Shown here piece by piece: positions 53,466-61,183 of a stretch of DNA of 64,000 bases (its first letter is position 1; each line of letters begins with the position of its first letter). The translations under genes and the position numbers were made by a program. Under the pieces are notes generated by a model, which made no database searches, was not told where the DNA came from, and was given only the letters and a program-made list of their open reading frames with translations. Source of the DNA: CAMDTE01 sp964504345 (lineage in GTDB: Bacteria > Bacteroidota > Bacteroidia > Flavobacteriales > Schleiferiaceae); the NCBI GenBank assembly GCA_964504345.1, contig CAZDDX010000005.1, positions 36,485-100,484 on the forward strand. The letters are read 5' to 3'.

Positions 53466-54887
53466 ATGGAATCTGATCCCAAAAAACCATCCAAAAAAGA
53501 CGGAATAAAAGCGCAAATGCCCGCAAAACTCCCAGACATAACCCAAGGAGTAGAGGGTCGGCCCACCGGACCGGAACCCTTTGTGGTCCCGCCCAGCAAA
53601 CCGTACCAACCGCCGCGCCCGTTGGCCATCAATCAGGTGCTCGACGGCACCACAAAAAAGCCAAATTTCTACCAACCCAAGACCCATGTTCCGGGCAACA
53701 ACGAAACCGTCGGGGGCACCCAATTCCCAAACAAGAACAACAAAATGACGAAAAACAAGATTTCGGTTGTCGATAAGTTGTCCGATCCGACGGATAAAAT
53801 GACCGATCGGGCGGATAAGTTGACCGATGGGTCGGACAAAGCAACCCAAACGGCTGACATAAGCAACCAAACAGTCGATTTATTGGACAAAAAATCGGCC
53901 CCGCAAGGCAAAACCAAGGGCGCCGCAACCAACCGCCGCACGGCCGTAAAGCACTATACCGGAAACAATTACGGCCCCATCAAAGAAGACGTCCACCCCG
54001 CCGCACGCAAAAATACCGCCCGCACAAACCCAGAAGACATCCCCGAAAAACAAAAAACCACCGCAGACTTCCTCTACGAATACGACCTCCTGTGTTTGCG
54101 CGACCTCATCGTCGCCATCGGCGACCTCATGACCCACGACGTCGACTGGGACGCTTCGTTGATTCGCTGCGGTCGCAGCTCTCGGCGAATTTTTCTTAGG
54201 TTGAGCGACGCGGATCGAGCTCGGCGGCAAGCCGCCGAGCTCTCCCTCTACCGTCGCGACCTCTCCGACATCGACCTCTCCTACCTCGAGTGCGTTGCTC
54301 CTGAGCGTGAGCTCCACCGCCGCCAACTCAACTGGAGCTCCTCCATCCTTCCCGGCGGCGTCCTCCTCATCGGCGACGTTGTGCTGCCCAAACACCTCTT
54401 CAAAGACCCCTTCCTCGCGGTGCCCACCCAAAACAAATACAGCAGGGCCACCCGCATTGCCCGACGCCTCGGCATCAACCCAGACACGCATCCGTACGCG
54501 CTTGCGGCGCAACCGGCCTTTGAAAACTGCACGCACGTCCTTCACCTGCGCACCGGCATTGTGTGGCGCACCCAGGAGGGCAACGTGCACTTCCACGGCC
54601 CCGTGGGCGGGCCGGTGGCCCGCCTGGCCTACGCCCTGCGCCCAGAAGCGCAAAATTTGGACATCTACCACACCAACGCAGAGGCCCCGTTCACCGTTTC
54701 TGCGGACCGTCGGCTCGACGAAGAGTTCTGGCGCGCCGCTGTGTACCGCTACGGACGCCTTCAGGGCTGGGAACGTCCGGCCACCCGCCACGTAGCCTCC
54801 GAATACGTGGTGATCGACGACACCGGCAACCCCAAACTCACCAAACGCCAACTCCTCACCTACCTCATCAAACACGTACTCCGATGA
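53466..54887 (+). CDS. Unknown protein with repeat-containing disordered N-terminus
   Basis: 473 residues, GC-rich like the core genome. Residues 1-200 are low-complexity (Lys, Pro, Thr, Asp) and contain a seven-residue repeat of DKLTDxx type (103-130) encoded by 21-base tandem repeats. Residues 205-473 look ordered: DFLYEYDLLCLRDLIVAIGDL, RSSRRIFLRLSDADRARR, FENCTHVLHLRTGIVWRTQ, VHFHGPVGGPVARLAYAL. I do not recognise the family. A perfect inverted repeat lies in the coding sequence at 54217-54242. The stop overlaps the next ATG by 4 bases, so the pair is translationally coupled. Confidence 0.65.
   Translation: MESDPKKPSKKDGIKAQMPAKLPDITQGVEGRPTGPEPFVVPPSKPYQPPRPLAINQVLDGTTKKPNFYQPKTHVPGNNETVGGTQFPNKNNKMTKNKISVVDKLSDPTDKMTDRADKLTDGSDKATQTADISNQTVDLLDKKSAPQGKTKGAATNRRTAVKHYTGNNYGPIKEDVHPAARKNTARTNPEDIPEKQKTTADFLYEYDLLCLRDLIVAIGDLMTHDVDWDASLIRCGRSSRRIFLRLSDADRARRQAAELSLYRRDLSDIDLSYLECVAPERELHRRQLNWSSSILPGGVLLIGDVVLPKHLFKDPFLAVPTQNKYSRATRIARRLGINPDTHPYALAAQPAFENCTHVLHLRTGIVWRTQEGNVHFHGPVGGPVARLAYALRPEAQNLDIYHTNAEAPFTVSADRRLDEEFWRAAVYRYGRLQGWERPATRHVASEYVVIDDTGNPKLTKRQLLTYLIKHVLR
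53772..53855 (+). repeat. Four tandem 21-base repeats in coding sequence
   Basis: Units start at 53772, 53793, 53814 and 53835 with consensus GATAAGTTGACCGATSGGNCG; the fourth is diverged. Each encodes seven residues (DKLTDxx), giving a short repetitive, possibly coiled segment. Confidence 0.75.
54217..54242. repeat. Perfect inverted repeat inside the unknown gene
   Basis: GAGCTCGGCGGC, AA, GCCGCCGAGCTC. Arms of 12 bases; the core GGCGGCAA-GCCGCC recurs in the sbtA leader hairpin. It encodes part of ARRQAAELS and keeps the frame open. Confidence 0.7.
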
Positions 54888-55315
54888 CCCCGCGCTACAA
54901 CACCCATTTCCACGAACCGGAGACCGTCGCCTGGCTCCACAAAATGCGCCAAGACCCCACCTGGGGCGCCACGCGCTTCAAATTCCTGGCCTCCAACCTG
55001 TTTGAGCACTTTCAAACCAACGTCGTCCAACTGCCCATTGAGGACTACGACTGGGTGGAATGGCTCCCCTACGTGCGGGAGGAAGCGGACCGACTCCCCC
55101 TGCTGACCCACAGCCAGTGGGGCGTCTACGGCAATCCCCAAAAGGTCCCGGGCCTCCTCTCCCCCGGCAAACGCTTGGCCCTCCTCGCCCGCAGCGACTT
55201 CACCGGCGTCGTCTACGGCGTCACCATCTACTCCATTTCCCCCGATATCCCGCCCCAATTCCCCTCCAAGGAGCTGACCAAACACCTCATTCCCCTTGCG
55301 GAATTTCGGGGGTGA
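54884..55315 (+). CDS. Unknown protein, partner of the gene at 53466
   Basis: 143 residues: NTHFHEPETVAWLHKMRQD, FLASNLFEHFQTN, PIEDYDWVEWLPYVREEADRLPLL, then DFTGVVYGVTIYSI. No signal peptide, no membrane helix, no recognised motif; the composition (many Trp, Tyr and acidic residues) suggests a compact soluble protein. The ATG overlaps the previous stop by 4 bases, so the two proteins are probably made in a fixed ratio and may form a complex. Confidence 0.65.
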   Translation: MTPRYNTHFHEPETVAWLHKMRQDPTWGATRFKFLASNLFEHFQTNVVQLPIEDYDWVEWLPYVREEADRLPLLTHSQWGVYGNPQKVPGLLSPGKRLALLARSDFTGVVYGVTIYSISPDIPPQFPSKELTKHLIPLAEFRG

Positions 55316-55394
55316 CCCCGCCCAAGAGTGGGCAGATTTTCATTTAAAATTGTGGTTTTTACCGATGTATTCAACAAATCCCTGTGTGCACAAT

Positions 55395-55420
55395 GCCGCC
55401 GGCCCTTCGGGGTCGGCGGC
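55395..55420. repeat. GC-rich hairpin with UUCG loop
   Basis: GCCGCCGGCCC, loop TTCG, GGGTCGGCGGC (one G-U type mismatch). A very stable RNA hairpin 80 bases after the two-gene operon. No T-run follows, so intrinsic termination is doubtful; it could protect the 3' end of the transcript. Confidence 0.5.
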
Positions 55421-55502
55421 CCACTCAAAAACCCTACCTCCTTTTGTATTCCCCCCGTAATTCTAAAACAATGAAAAGGATAATTTTTTGATTTTTGGGG
55501 TA

Positions 55503-55655
55503 ATGAAAACAAGCCTATTCAATGAGGGCCAGATTATCAAGACCATAAAGGAGCATGAGGGAGGCCGCAAGGCCGAGGACATCGTGAGGGTTCTTGGGAT
55601 CAATCAAGGGACCTTTTACAAATGGAAGCAGACGCAGCCGGCTAAGATTCTTTAG
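55503..55655 (+). pseudogene. IS3-family OrfA remnant
   Basis: 50 codons: MKTSLFNEGQIIKTIKEHEG, GRKAEDIVRVLGINQGTFYKWK, then QTQPAKIL and a stop. The N-terminus is the HTH_8 (transposase_8) domain of IS3 OrfA (usually S/TxEQIIxxLKEHE...TFYxWK), cut right after the HTH; the leucine zipper part and all of OrfB are missing. Confidence 0.8.
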
Positions 55656-55764
55656 CGACAAAACGTCGTATAGCCCCCAGACTGTGGGCTTTAGTAAAGC
55701 GCTTTGTTAAAAAAAAGGGACTGACTTCATTGGTTGCCTTTTGAAAATTAAGTACCTTTTGTGG
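55656..55764. other. Hairpin-containing gap before the recombinase
   Basis: Holds AGCCCCCAGACTGTGGGCT (55672-55690, imperfect palindrome) and AAAGCGCTTT (55696-55705, perfect palindrome). TACCTTTTG lies 3 bases before the recombinase ATG. These could be remains of the IS end or a recombination site. Confidence 0.4.
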
Positions 55765-56610
55765 ATGTTGACCAAGCCCTCATCAACCCTTGAAAGCGCG
55801 CTCTGCCCGAGCAAAGTACTTGGTTCTGAGGCCAATCATGGGGAGTATCCATTGAGGTTCAAGAATTGGCTCGTTCAAAAACGCTCCAGCCCCAATAACA
55901 TCAAAACGTATACTTCTGCGCTCGATGTAGAGAAGTTTATGCTTTGTGGCATTGTCAATGCAGGCTTAAGTCATGGGTATCAAAACCAAATGGTCAATGC
56001 GGTACGTCTTTTTTTTAAAGCCATTGTAAAGTCAGAGATTAATCCAGCAACTATTGAGCGTCCTCGAAGGGAGTACGTGCTACCCAACGTTTTGAGTAAA
56101 AGCGAGGTTAAGAAAATACTTGAATCGTTGCGGAAACAAAAGCACCGATGCATGCTCAGTTTGATTTATGCCTGTGGCCTACGGCGGGGTGAGCTGCTTA
56201 ATCTCAAACCGGATGATGTTGATTCCAAAAGAAATCTTCTAAAAATACGCTTGGCAAAGGGGGGTAGAGATAGAATGGTGCCCTTGACTCCCAAAATTCT
56301 CACCATGCTCAGGGACTACTATCGGGTCTATCGTCCAAAAGTTTGGTTGTTTGAGGGTCAAATCGCGGGCATGCCCTATGGTGAGCGCAGTATTCAAAGT
56401 GTACTTAAGCAAGCAATTAAAGCCAGTGGTATTAAAAAGCCGGTCGCATTGCATTGGTTGCGGCACTCGTATGCTACGCACCTGCTTGAATCAGGTACGG
56501 ACCTGCAATACATTCAAACGCTTCTTGGTCACAAGAGCAGTAAAACGACTGAGATTTACACCCACGTTAGCGAACACAGTATTCAAAAAAATAAGAAGTC
56601 CCTTCGATGA
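55765..56610 (+). CDS. XerC/D-type tyrosine recombinase with frameshifted C-terminal tail
   Basis: 281 residues as read. N-terminal SAM-like core-binding domain (about 25-100), then the catalytic domain with all active-site residues: R140 (ACGLRRGE), K165 (RLAKGGRDR), H230 and R233 (HWLRHSYATHLL), H256 (LLGHKSSKT) and Y265 (TEIYTHV). The extra insertion that marks integron IntI proteins is absent. The tail reads HSIQKNKKSLR; with one A fewer in the A7 run at 56585-56591 it would read HSIQKIRSPFDDL and stop at 56617, which is the ending usual in Bacteroidota relatives. An attC-like cassette follows directly, so it may mobilise cassettes. Confidence 0.85.
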   Translation: MLTKPSSTLESALCPSKVLGSEANHGEYPLRFKNWLVQKRSSPNNIKTYTSALDVEKFMLCGIVNAGLSHGYQNQMVNAVRLFFKAIVKSEINPATIERPRREYVLPNVLSKSEVKKILESLRKQKHRCMLSLIYACGLRRGELLNLKPDDVDSKRNLLKIRLAKGGRDRMVPLTPKILTMLRDYYRVYRPKVWLFEGQIAGMPYGERSIQSVLKQAIKASGIKKPVALHWLRHSYATHLLESGTDLQYIQTLLGHKSSKTTEIYTHVSEHSIQKNKKSLR

Positions 56611-56704
56611 TCTCTGATGCATCCTCCAAAATAATACGCAACAAACATGCGTCTATTCACACACTGTTGGCTATAATGGGTAGTGAAGGAGCGTGTATAA
56701 GCGA
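56611..56704 (+). other. Candidate attI-like region
   Basis: About 90 bases between the recombinase and the first cassette boundary GTTAGGT. Contains ACGCA-N7-TGCGT (inverted) and ACAC/GTGT arms. By position it would be the primary insertion site, but no clear second core was found. Confidence 0.35.
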
Positions 56705-56714
56705 GTTAGGTGTA
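56705..56714 (+). repeat. Left cassette boundary GTTAGGTGTA
   Basis: GTTAGGT fits the integron core consensus GTTRRRY. GTTAGGTGTA is the exact reverse complement of TACACCTAAC at 57817-57826, and the match extends to 14 of 15 bases. In integrons the first bases of a cassette come from its own attC, so this relation is what a true cassette would show. Confidence 0.6.
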
Positions 56715-56731
56715 ACATTAAAAATGAAATC

Positions 56732-57805
56732 ATGCTAAGAATAAAGATTGATTTAATCGAAAATAGAGGATTAAATAATCCACTAAATTACAACGATGCC
56801 TTAAATGATAATCAGTTATTCTTAACTGAGATGAATAATCAAGGGCTGGGAAATAATGGTATAGCTCACTTGCCAGAAAATCCACCTTTTGAATTTCATC
56901 CTTACAAATCTACTCTTCAATTACAAAATTTTGATAAATATATAATTGGCACTTTCCCTCCAATAAGTTATGTCTATGACTTAATACCTTCATTATGTAG
57001 AATAAATCAGCCCCTTATAGGTAATGGCAGAAAAATCCCAAAACCAGGATTTCCATTTTTTCACGGCAATAAAAAATTAATGTGGGACTATTTACTTACT
57101 CATGAAGAGTTAGAAGAAATCCCAAATAACAGAGAATTAATTCGAACCTTCCTTATTGAAAAGTTAAATCAAATGGCTATAAACTATTCTGATATTATTG
57201 ATGGCACACAAAGAGAATTAGTCGAAATTAGATATAAAGGCAGTGACTACTTATTAAAAAATATTACAATAAATAAAGAACTGATATCTCATATATTATC
57301 AAACAAATTTGCTAAATATTTACTATTTAATACAGCAAGCATATATGGTGTTGGTGGAATGCAATTCGAAGAGAATGGTCTAATTGACTTAAATTCTGAT
57401 GCAAAAGCTTTTGACTTGTTTCTGAGAAGTCTTCAAGAATTTGGATATGAAATCGAAATCAGGATGAACGATCCAGAAAATTTAGCATTCCCTTGGACTC
57501 CAATCTCAAATTTAAATTTCGAACAGAAGTCTACCAAAATAGCATTCGAACTAAGAATAATGAATCCTCTAGGGAATACATTAAATATTTTTAATGACTT
57601 TGAACCAGGTGCTGCAAGGGAATTTATTGTTGTTACTCCTTTTAGCCCTGCAAGCGCTCAAAGAATAAACTTATTGGCAGGAAATCCTATTGTTGCGAAT
57701 TACTTAGCAAACAATCAGCAAGAGGATACAAGGCAAATGCTATACAGAATCTATCAGGATTTTCGTAACAATAACTGGAATGATTTATTCAATTACAACG
57801 CTTAG
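56732..57805 (+). CDS. Uracil-DNA-glycosylase-like cassette protein
   Basis: 357 residues, very AT-rich. YIIGTFPPISY (70-80) and PFFHGNKKLMWDYLL (108-122) match the pattern of Mug/SMUG/deoxyinosine-glycosylase-like members of the UDG superfamily (GxxPx loop, then FFYGxxxNxFW). The N-terminal 65 residues and the C-terminal third are not recognised; YGVGGMQFEENG might be a later loop. Enzyme activity is uncertain. The start is the ATG at 56732, just after the cassette boundary; the GTG at 56693 lies outside the cassette. Confidence 0.5.
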   Translation: MLRIKIDLIENRGLNNPLNYNDALNDNQLFLTEMNNQGLGNNGIAHLPENPPFEFHPYKSTLQLQNFDKYIIGTFPPISYVYDLIPSLCRINQPLIGNGRKIPKPGFPFFHGNKKLMWDYLLTHEELEEIPNNRELIRTFLIEKLNQMAINYSDIIDGTQRELVEIRYKGSDYLLKNITINKELISHILSNKFAKYLLFNTASIYGVGGMQFEENGLIDLNSDAKAFDLFLRSLQEFGYEIEIRMNDPENLAFPWTPISNLNFEQKSTKIAFELRIMNPLGNTLNIFNDFEPGAAREFIVVTPFSPASAQRINLLAGNPIVANYLANNQQEDTRQMLYRIYQDFRNNNWNDLFNYNA

Positions 57806-57816
57806 AAATAAAATGC

Positions 57817-57898
57817 TACACCTAACAGCGTGCAAGCGCCATAACCCTGCCGCAGGCGCAACACAGGGTTACGATCGCCTGCACGCAAAACGTTGGCA
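57817..57898 (+). repeat. attC-like site (copy 2, well preserved)
   Basis: Begins with TACACCTAAC (R'' core ACCTAAC fits RYYYAAC), continues AGCGTGCAAGCG, inner stem TAACCCTG / CAGGGTTA around CCGCAGGCGCAAC, then CGCCTGCACGC and ends with GTTGGCA (R' core, close to GTTRRRY). Arms GCGTGCAAGCG and CGCCTGCACGC pair with one G-U. Imperfect palindrome of 82 bases immediately after the cassette gene, as expected for attC. Confidence 0.6.
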
Positions 57899-57920
57899 GC
57901 AAATGTATTAAGACAGCGAC

Positions 57921-58016
57921 ATGACAAACAAACGAGTAACAGAAACAGAAAAAAGTAAACCATTTTGACAGGTGATCAAATACATAGAAACGATATTACA
58001 AACGGACAACGAGTAA
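57921..58016 (+). pseudogene. Possible small gene with in-frame TGA
   Basis: ATG at 57921 reads MTNKRVTETEKSKPF, then TGA (57966), then in the same frame QVIKYIETILQTDNE and TAA. Reading through gives a 31-codon peptide of consistent composition, so it could be a small gene interrupted by a nonsense change. It is the first frame after the attC-like site. Weak evidence. Confidence 0.25.
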
Positions 58017-58181
58017 GCCGACACACATTGCCGACTCAATGTTTTTTTATTCCCCACCGCACTTTCTTAAAAACAATTTTAGTCAGCCACAAGTGGCACA
58101 TTTGGTTTTGCCCCGACATACAAAGCCGCCCTTCAGCAAAACCAAAAGAACCACTTTTTCCCAACCCGCACATACTTAATT
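58017..58181. other. AT-rich gap before the restriction-modification operon
   Basis: No gene seen. It joins the end of the interrupted small frame to the controller operator. Confidence 0.4.
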
Positions 58182-58200
58182 TATCTCGATAAATGAGATA
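58182..58200. promoter_or_regulatory. Candidate controller (C-box) operator
   Basis: TATCTC, 7 bases, GAGATA: an inverted repeat 46 bases before the controller ATG and just upstream of two -7-like boxes (TACTTTTG 58218-58225, TAATTTTG 58236-58243). The layout resembles autoregulated restriction-modification controller sites. Confidence 0.5.
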
Positions 58201-58235
58201 TATTTACCAATAATGATTACTTTTGACGACCAATA

Positions 58236-58243
58236 TAATTTTG
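58236..58243 (+). promoter_or_regulatory. -7 box for the RM operon (TAATTTTG)
   Basis: 3 bases before the ATG at 58247, again a leaderless-type arrangement. A second box, TACTTTTG at 58218-58225, could give a short leader. Confidence 0.45.
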
Positions 58244-58246
58244 GAT

Positions 58247-58444
58247 ATGAACAGAATTAAAGAAGTACTTGATAGAAAAGGAATTAAGCAAACATGGTTA
58301 GCAGAGCAATTGGGCAAAAGCTATAACATGGTAAATAGTTATGTGCAAAACCGCCAACAACCAAGGCTTGAAATACTGAATGATATAGCAAAAATTTTAG
58401 ATGTGGATGTAGTTGACCTAATTGTATCAAGTAAAAAGAAATGA
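58247..58444 (+). CDS. XRE-family HTH regulator (probable RM controller protein)
   Basis: 65 residues. A lone helix-turn-helix: EVLDRKGIKQTWLAEQLGKS, YNMVNSYVQNRQQPRLEILN, DIAKILDVDVVDLI. Size and position at the head of the methyltransferase genes fit a C-protein that controls the restriction-modification operon, binding the TATCTC-N7-GAGATA site. Overlaps the first methyltransferase gene by 4 bases (ATGA). Confidence 0.8.
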   Translation: MNRIKEVLDRKGIKQTWLAEQLGKSYNMVNSYVQNRQQPRLEILNDIAKILDVDVVDLIVSSKKK

Positions 58445-59655
58445 AAAAGAAAAAAGACACATATACATTTATAGATTTATTTGCAGGTTGTGGCGGTTTG
58501 ACTGAAGGCTTTTACAGACAAGGCTTCAAGGCATTGACACATGTTGAATATGACCATTATGCATGCAAAAGTCTACGCACAAGAATGAAGTATTACGGTT
58601 ATCCTGAAAATAAAATAAGTGTGCTTGAAAAAGACATCACTAATGACGACATACTTGATTGCATAGAAAATGAAATAAAAAATGAAACTGTTGACTTACT
58701 TATTGGAGGCCCTCCGTGTCAAGCCTATTCTTCATTAGGACGAGCAAAAGACGAAAACGGTATGCAAACTGATCCCCGAAACTTTTTGTTTGAGAGTTAC
58801 GAAAGAATATTAACCCATTTCAAACCAAAGATTTTTGTGTTTGAAAATGTAACAGGATTACTAACAGCAAAATTGGGCAATCAAAAAATTTTAGACATAA
58901 TTTTAAATAAACTAGGCCTGCAATATAATCTTATAGCAAATCCAAACGATATGGTTTTAAATTCTTGCGATTATGGTGTGCCACAAGTTCGCAAGCGGAT
59001 AATTTTAATTGGTGTGCGTAAAGACATTGAACTAGATCCAAAAGACATTTACAACGGAATTATTAAAACACATTATAGTCCCGAATCTTCTGACAAGGAA
59101 AAAGCAAACAAGAAAAAATTTGTAACTGTAAAGGATGCAATTTCTGATTTACCTTTTTTGCATGCGGGACTAGGAGAAAAAAAAATAGAACACAAGATTA
59201 AAAAATGGAACGAGTTTTTGGAAACCATAAGAACTAGAGATGATAATACAATTTTAGACCATGTTGCGAGAAATCACAATGATGCTGACAAAAAAAGGTA
59301 TCAATTAATGAGTAAAAACAAATGGACTTTCCAAGAATTGTTAGAAAAAAGGCCTGACTTAAATCACATCAAACAAAGAGTGTTTGACAACAGCTATGTT
59401 GTTCAATTTTGGGATATGCCAGCAAGAACTATTATTGCCCATTTGTACAAGGATGGCAATCAATTTATACACCCTGACAGCAACCAAGAAAGAACATTAA
59501 CACCAAGAGAAGCTGCAAGATTGCAGTCTTTCCCTGATGATTTTGTTTTTGAAGGGTCAAAAACACAACAGTATAAACAAATTGGGAATGCAGTTCCGCC
59601 ATTGATGGCAGAAGCGATTGCAAAAAGTATTAAAAAAGCCCTTCTAGAATTGTAA
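58441..59655 (+). CDS. DNA (cytosine-5) methyltransferase 1
   Basis: 404 residues. Motif I FIDLFAGCGGL (10-20), motif IV GGPPCQAYSS with catalytic C93, motif VI FENV, motif VIII QVRKRI, TRD region about 210-310, motif IX LTPREAARLQSFPDD and motif X QIGNAVPPLMA. A complete m5C methyltransferase that protects host DNA. Very AT-rich, unlike the core genome. The first of two consecutive m5C enzymes, as in LlaJI and BsuMI systems, where each modifies one strand of an asymmetric site. Confidence 0.95.
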   Translation: MKKKKDTYTFIDLFAGCGGLTEGFYRQGFKALTHVEYDHYACKSLRTRMKYYGYPENKISVLEKDITNDDILDCIENEIKNETVDLLIGGPPCQAYSSLGRAKDENGMQTDPRNFLFESYERILTHFKPKIFVFENVTGLLTAKLGNQKILDIILNKLGLQYNLIANPNDMVLNSCDYGVPQVRKRIILIGVRKDIELDPKDIYNGIIKTHYSPESSDKEKANKKKFVTVKDAISDLPFLHAGLGEKKIEHKIKKWNEFLETIRTRDDNTILDHVARNHNDADKKRYQLMSKNKWTFQELLEKRPDLNHIKQRVFDNSYVVQFWDMPARTIIAHLYKDGNQFIHPDSNQERTLTPREAARLQSFPDDFVFEGSKTQQYKQIGNAVPPLMAEAIAKSIKKALLEL

Positions 59656-59657
59656 AT

Positions 59658-61181
59658 ATGTTTCAAAATATAAGTACACTAAAAACAAAACAAAAAAGCT
59701 TTTTCATAGAAAAAGTAAATCTATTCGTCAAACTGGTGAATGCTTTTGCTTTGAAAAACAAATTGACAATATCTACAACTGAATGCGAAATTTCTGAGAA
59801 AACAATTGAAAGACTAAAAGAACTTGAAATTTTTTACACTGGTTCAATAGAAGAACAAAGATTGTTACATAATTTATTAAAGAATCCTCTTTACAGCGAA
59901 TTTTTATCAGCGATAAATTTCAACCATAAACACAAAAGAGAAATTGGACATTTGCTTGACAATTTAGACCCAAGCAAAAGAAAAGCGTTGCAAATAAAAG
60001 CAGAGAAAAGCAACAAGCCAAGAACGATAGATTTTTTCTGTGGAGCAGGTGGTTTAAGTTTAGGTTTTGGGCTGGAAGGTTATCAAATAGACCTTGCAAA
60101 TGATTATGACGAGGTTTGCATAGAAACTTTTAAATTCAATCACCCTGAAGTGAAAGAAGATAGAATAATATTCGCAGACATACGTGAAATTGTTAATGAT
60201 ATTGAACTCTACATTCATAACGATATTGATGTTGTAACTGGAGGTCCACCTTGTCAGGGATTTAGTTCAGCAAATCAACAACGTATTATTGACGACCCTC
60301 GAAACGAACTTTACAAATACTTCATCAAAGCAATTGAAAAAATTGCACCAAAGTTTGTTGTAATGGAAAATGTAAGAGGAATGTTGCCCTATGCTCAACA
60401 AATCATAGAAGATTACAACAACATAAAAATAAAAAAAGGAAAAAAAACATATACCTATAAAACAGATTGTAAGGTTTTAGTTTCTGACAATTTCGGTGTT
60501 GCTCAAAAAAGGGAACGTTTAATTTTTATCGGGATTCGCGAAGATGTATTGATAAGTAAAAACATCACTCCTTCACAAATATTTCAGGAAATTGAAATTG
60601 ATTGCAAAAAAACAAAAAAACATTTGCTCAAAGATGCATTAGCACATATTAAAAAGCTTGAAGCACCGAGAGAAAAAAATATGACCGAAGTTGATGATGA
60701 AAAAACGGGTAAGAAAGTTGACGTAAATCCGTTTAACGGAAACGAAAATTCGTATTTAAAATTGATTAATCAAAACAGAAAAATAGATTTCGTATTCAAT
60801 CACAAAGCTCGTTATACGAATGATATTAATTACGAAATATATAAGACTCTGAATCAAGGTGAAGACGGAACAAGTGAAAAAGTAAAACACATTATGCCAT
60901 ACTTGCACCGTAATCACATTTTCAAAGACAAGTATTTCAAACTTGTTGAAGACAAACCTTCACGTACAATTACTGCACATTTAAAAATGGATTGTCATTC
61001 TCACATTCATCCAAAACAAGTCAGAAGTATCACACCGCGAGAAGCTGCAAGAATTCAATCATTTCCAGATGATTATTTATTTCTTGGGGCCTATTTAAAA
61101 ACCTACATGCAAATTGGCAACGCTGTTCCGCCAGTAATGGCGAGAGGTATTGCCAAAGTGATTAAAAAATATATTGATTAA
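59658..61181 (+). CDS. DNA (cytosine-5) methyltransferase 2
   Basis: 507 residues. An N-terminal extension of about 120 residues (helical, no motif) precedes motif I TIDFFCGAGGLSLGFG, motif IV TGGPPCQGFSS (C199), motif VI MENVRG, VAQKRERLIFIG, TITAHLKMD, ITPREAARIQSFPDDY and motif X QIGNAVPPVMA. It starts 2 bases after the first methyltransferase. Low identity between the two suggests different target strands, not a recent duplication. Confidence 0.95.
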   Translation: MFQNISTLKTKQKSFFIEKVNLFVKLVNAFALKNKLTISTTECEISEKTIERLKELEIFYTGSIEEQRLLHNLLKNPLYSEFLSAINFNHKHKREIGHLLDNLDPSKRKALQIKAEKSNKPRTIDFFCGAGGLSLGFGLEGYQIDLANDYDEVCIETFKFNHPEVKEDRIIFADIREIVNDIELYIHNDIDVVTGGPPCQGFSSANQQRIIDDPRNELYKYFIKAIEKIAPKFVVMENVRGMLPYAQQIIEDYNNIKIKKGKKTYTYKTDCKVLVSDNFGVAQKRERLIFIGIREDVLISKNITPSQIFQEIEIDCKKTKKHLLKDALAHIKKLEAPREKNMTEVDDEKTGKKVDVNPFNGNENSYLKLINQNRKIDFVFNHKARYTNDINYEIYKTLNQGEDGTSEKVKHIMPYLHRNHIFKDKYFKLVEDKPSRTITAHLKMDCHSHIHPKQVRSITPREAARIQSFPDDYLFLGAYLKTYMQIGNAVPPVMARGIAKVIKKYID

Positions 61182-61183
61182 CA

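Noticed and set aside
55741..55764. TTG start for the recombinase giving 8 extra residues
   Set aside because: It would place the TACCTTTTG box inside the gene; the ATG at 55765 fits better.
58441..61181. Dcm-type orphan methyltransferase pair (solitary)
   Set aside because: The controller upstream and the McrB-like gene downstream show that they belong to a restriction system.
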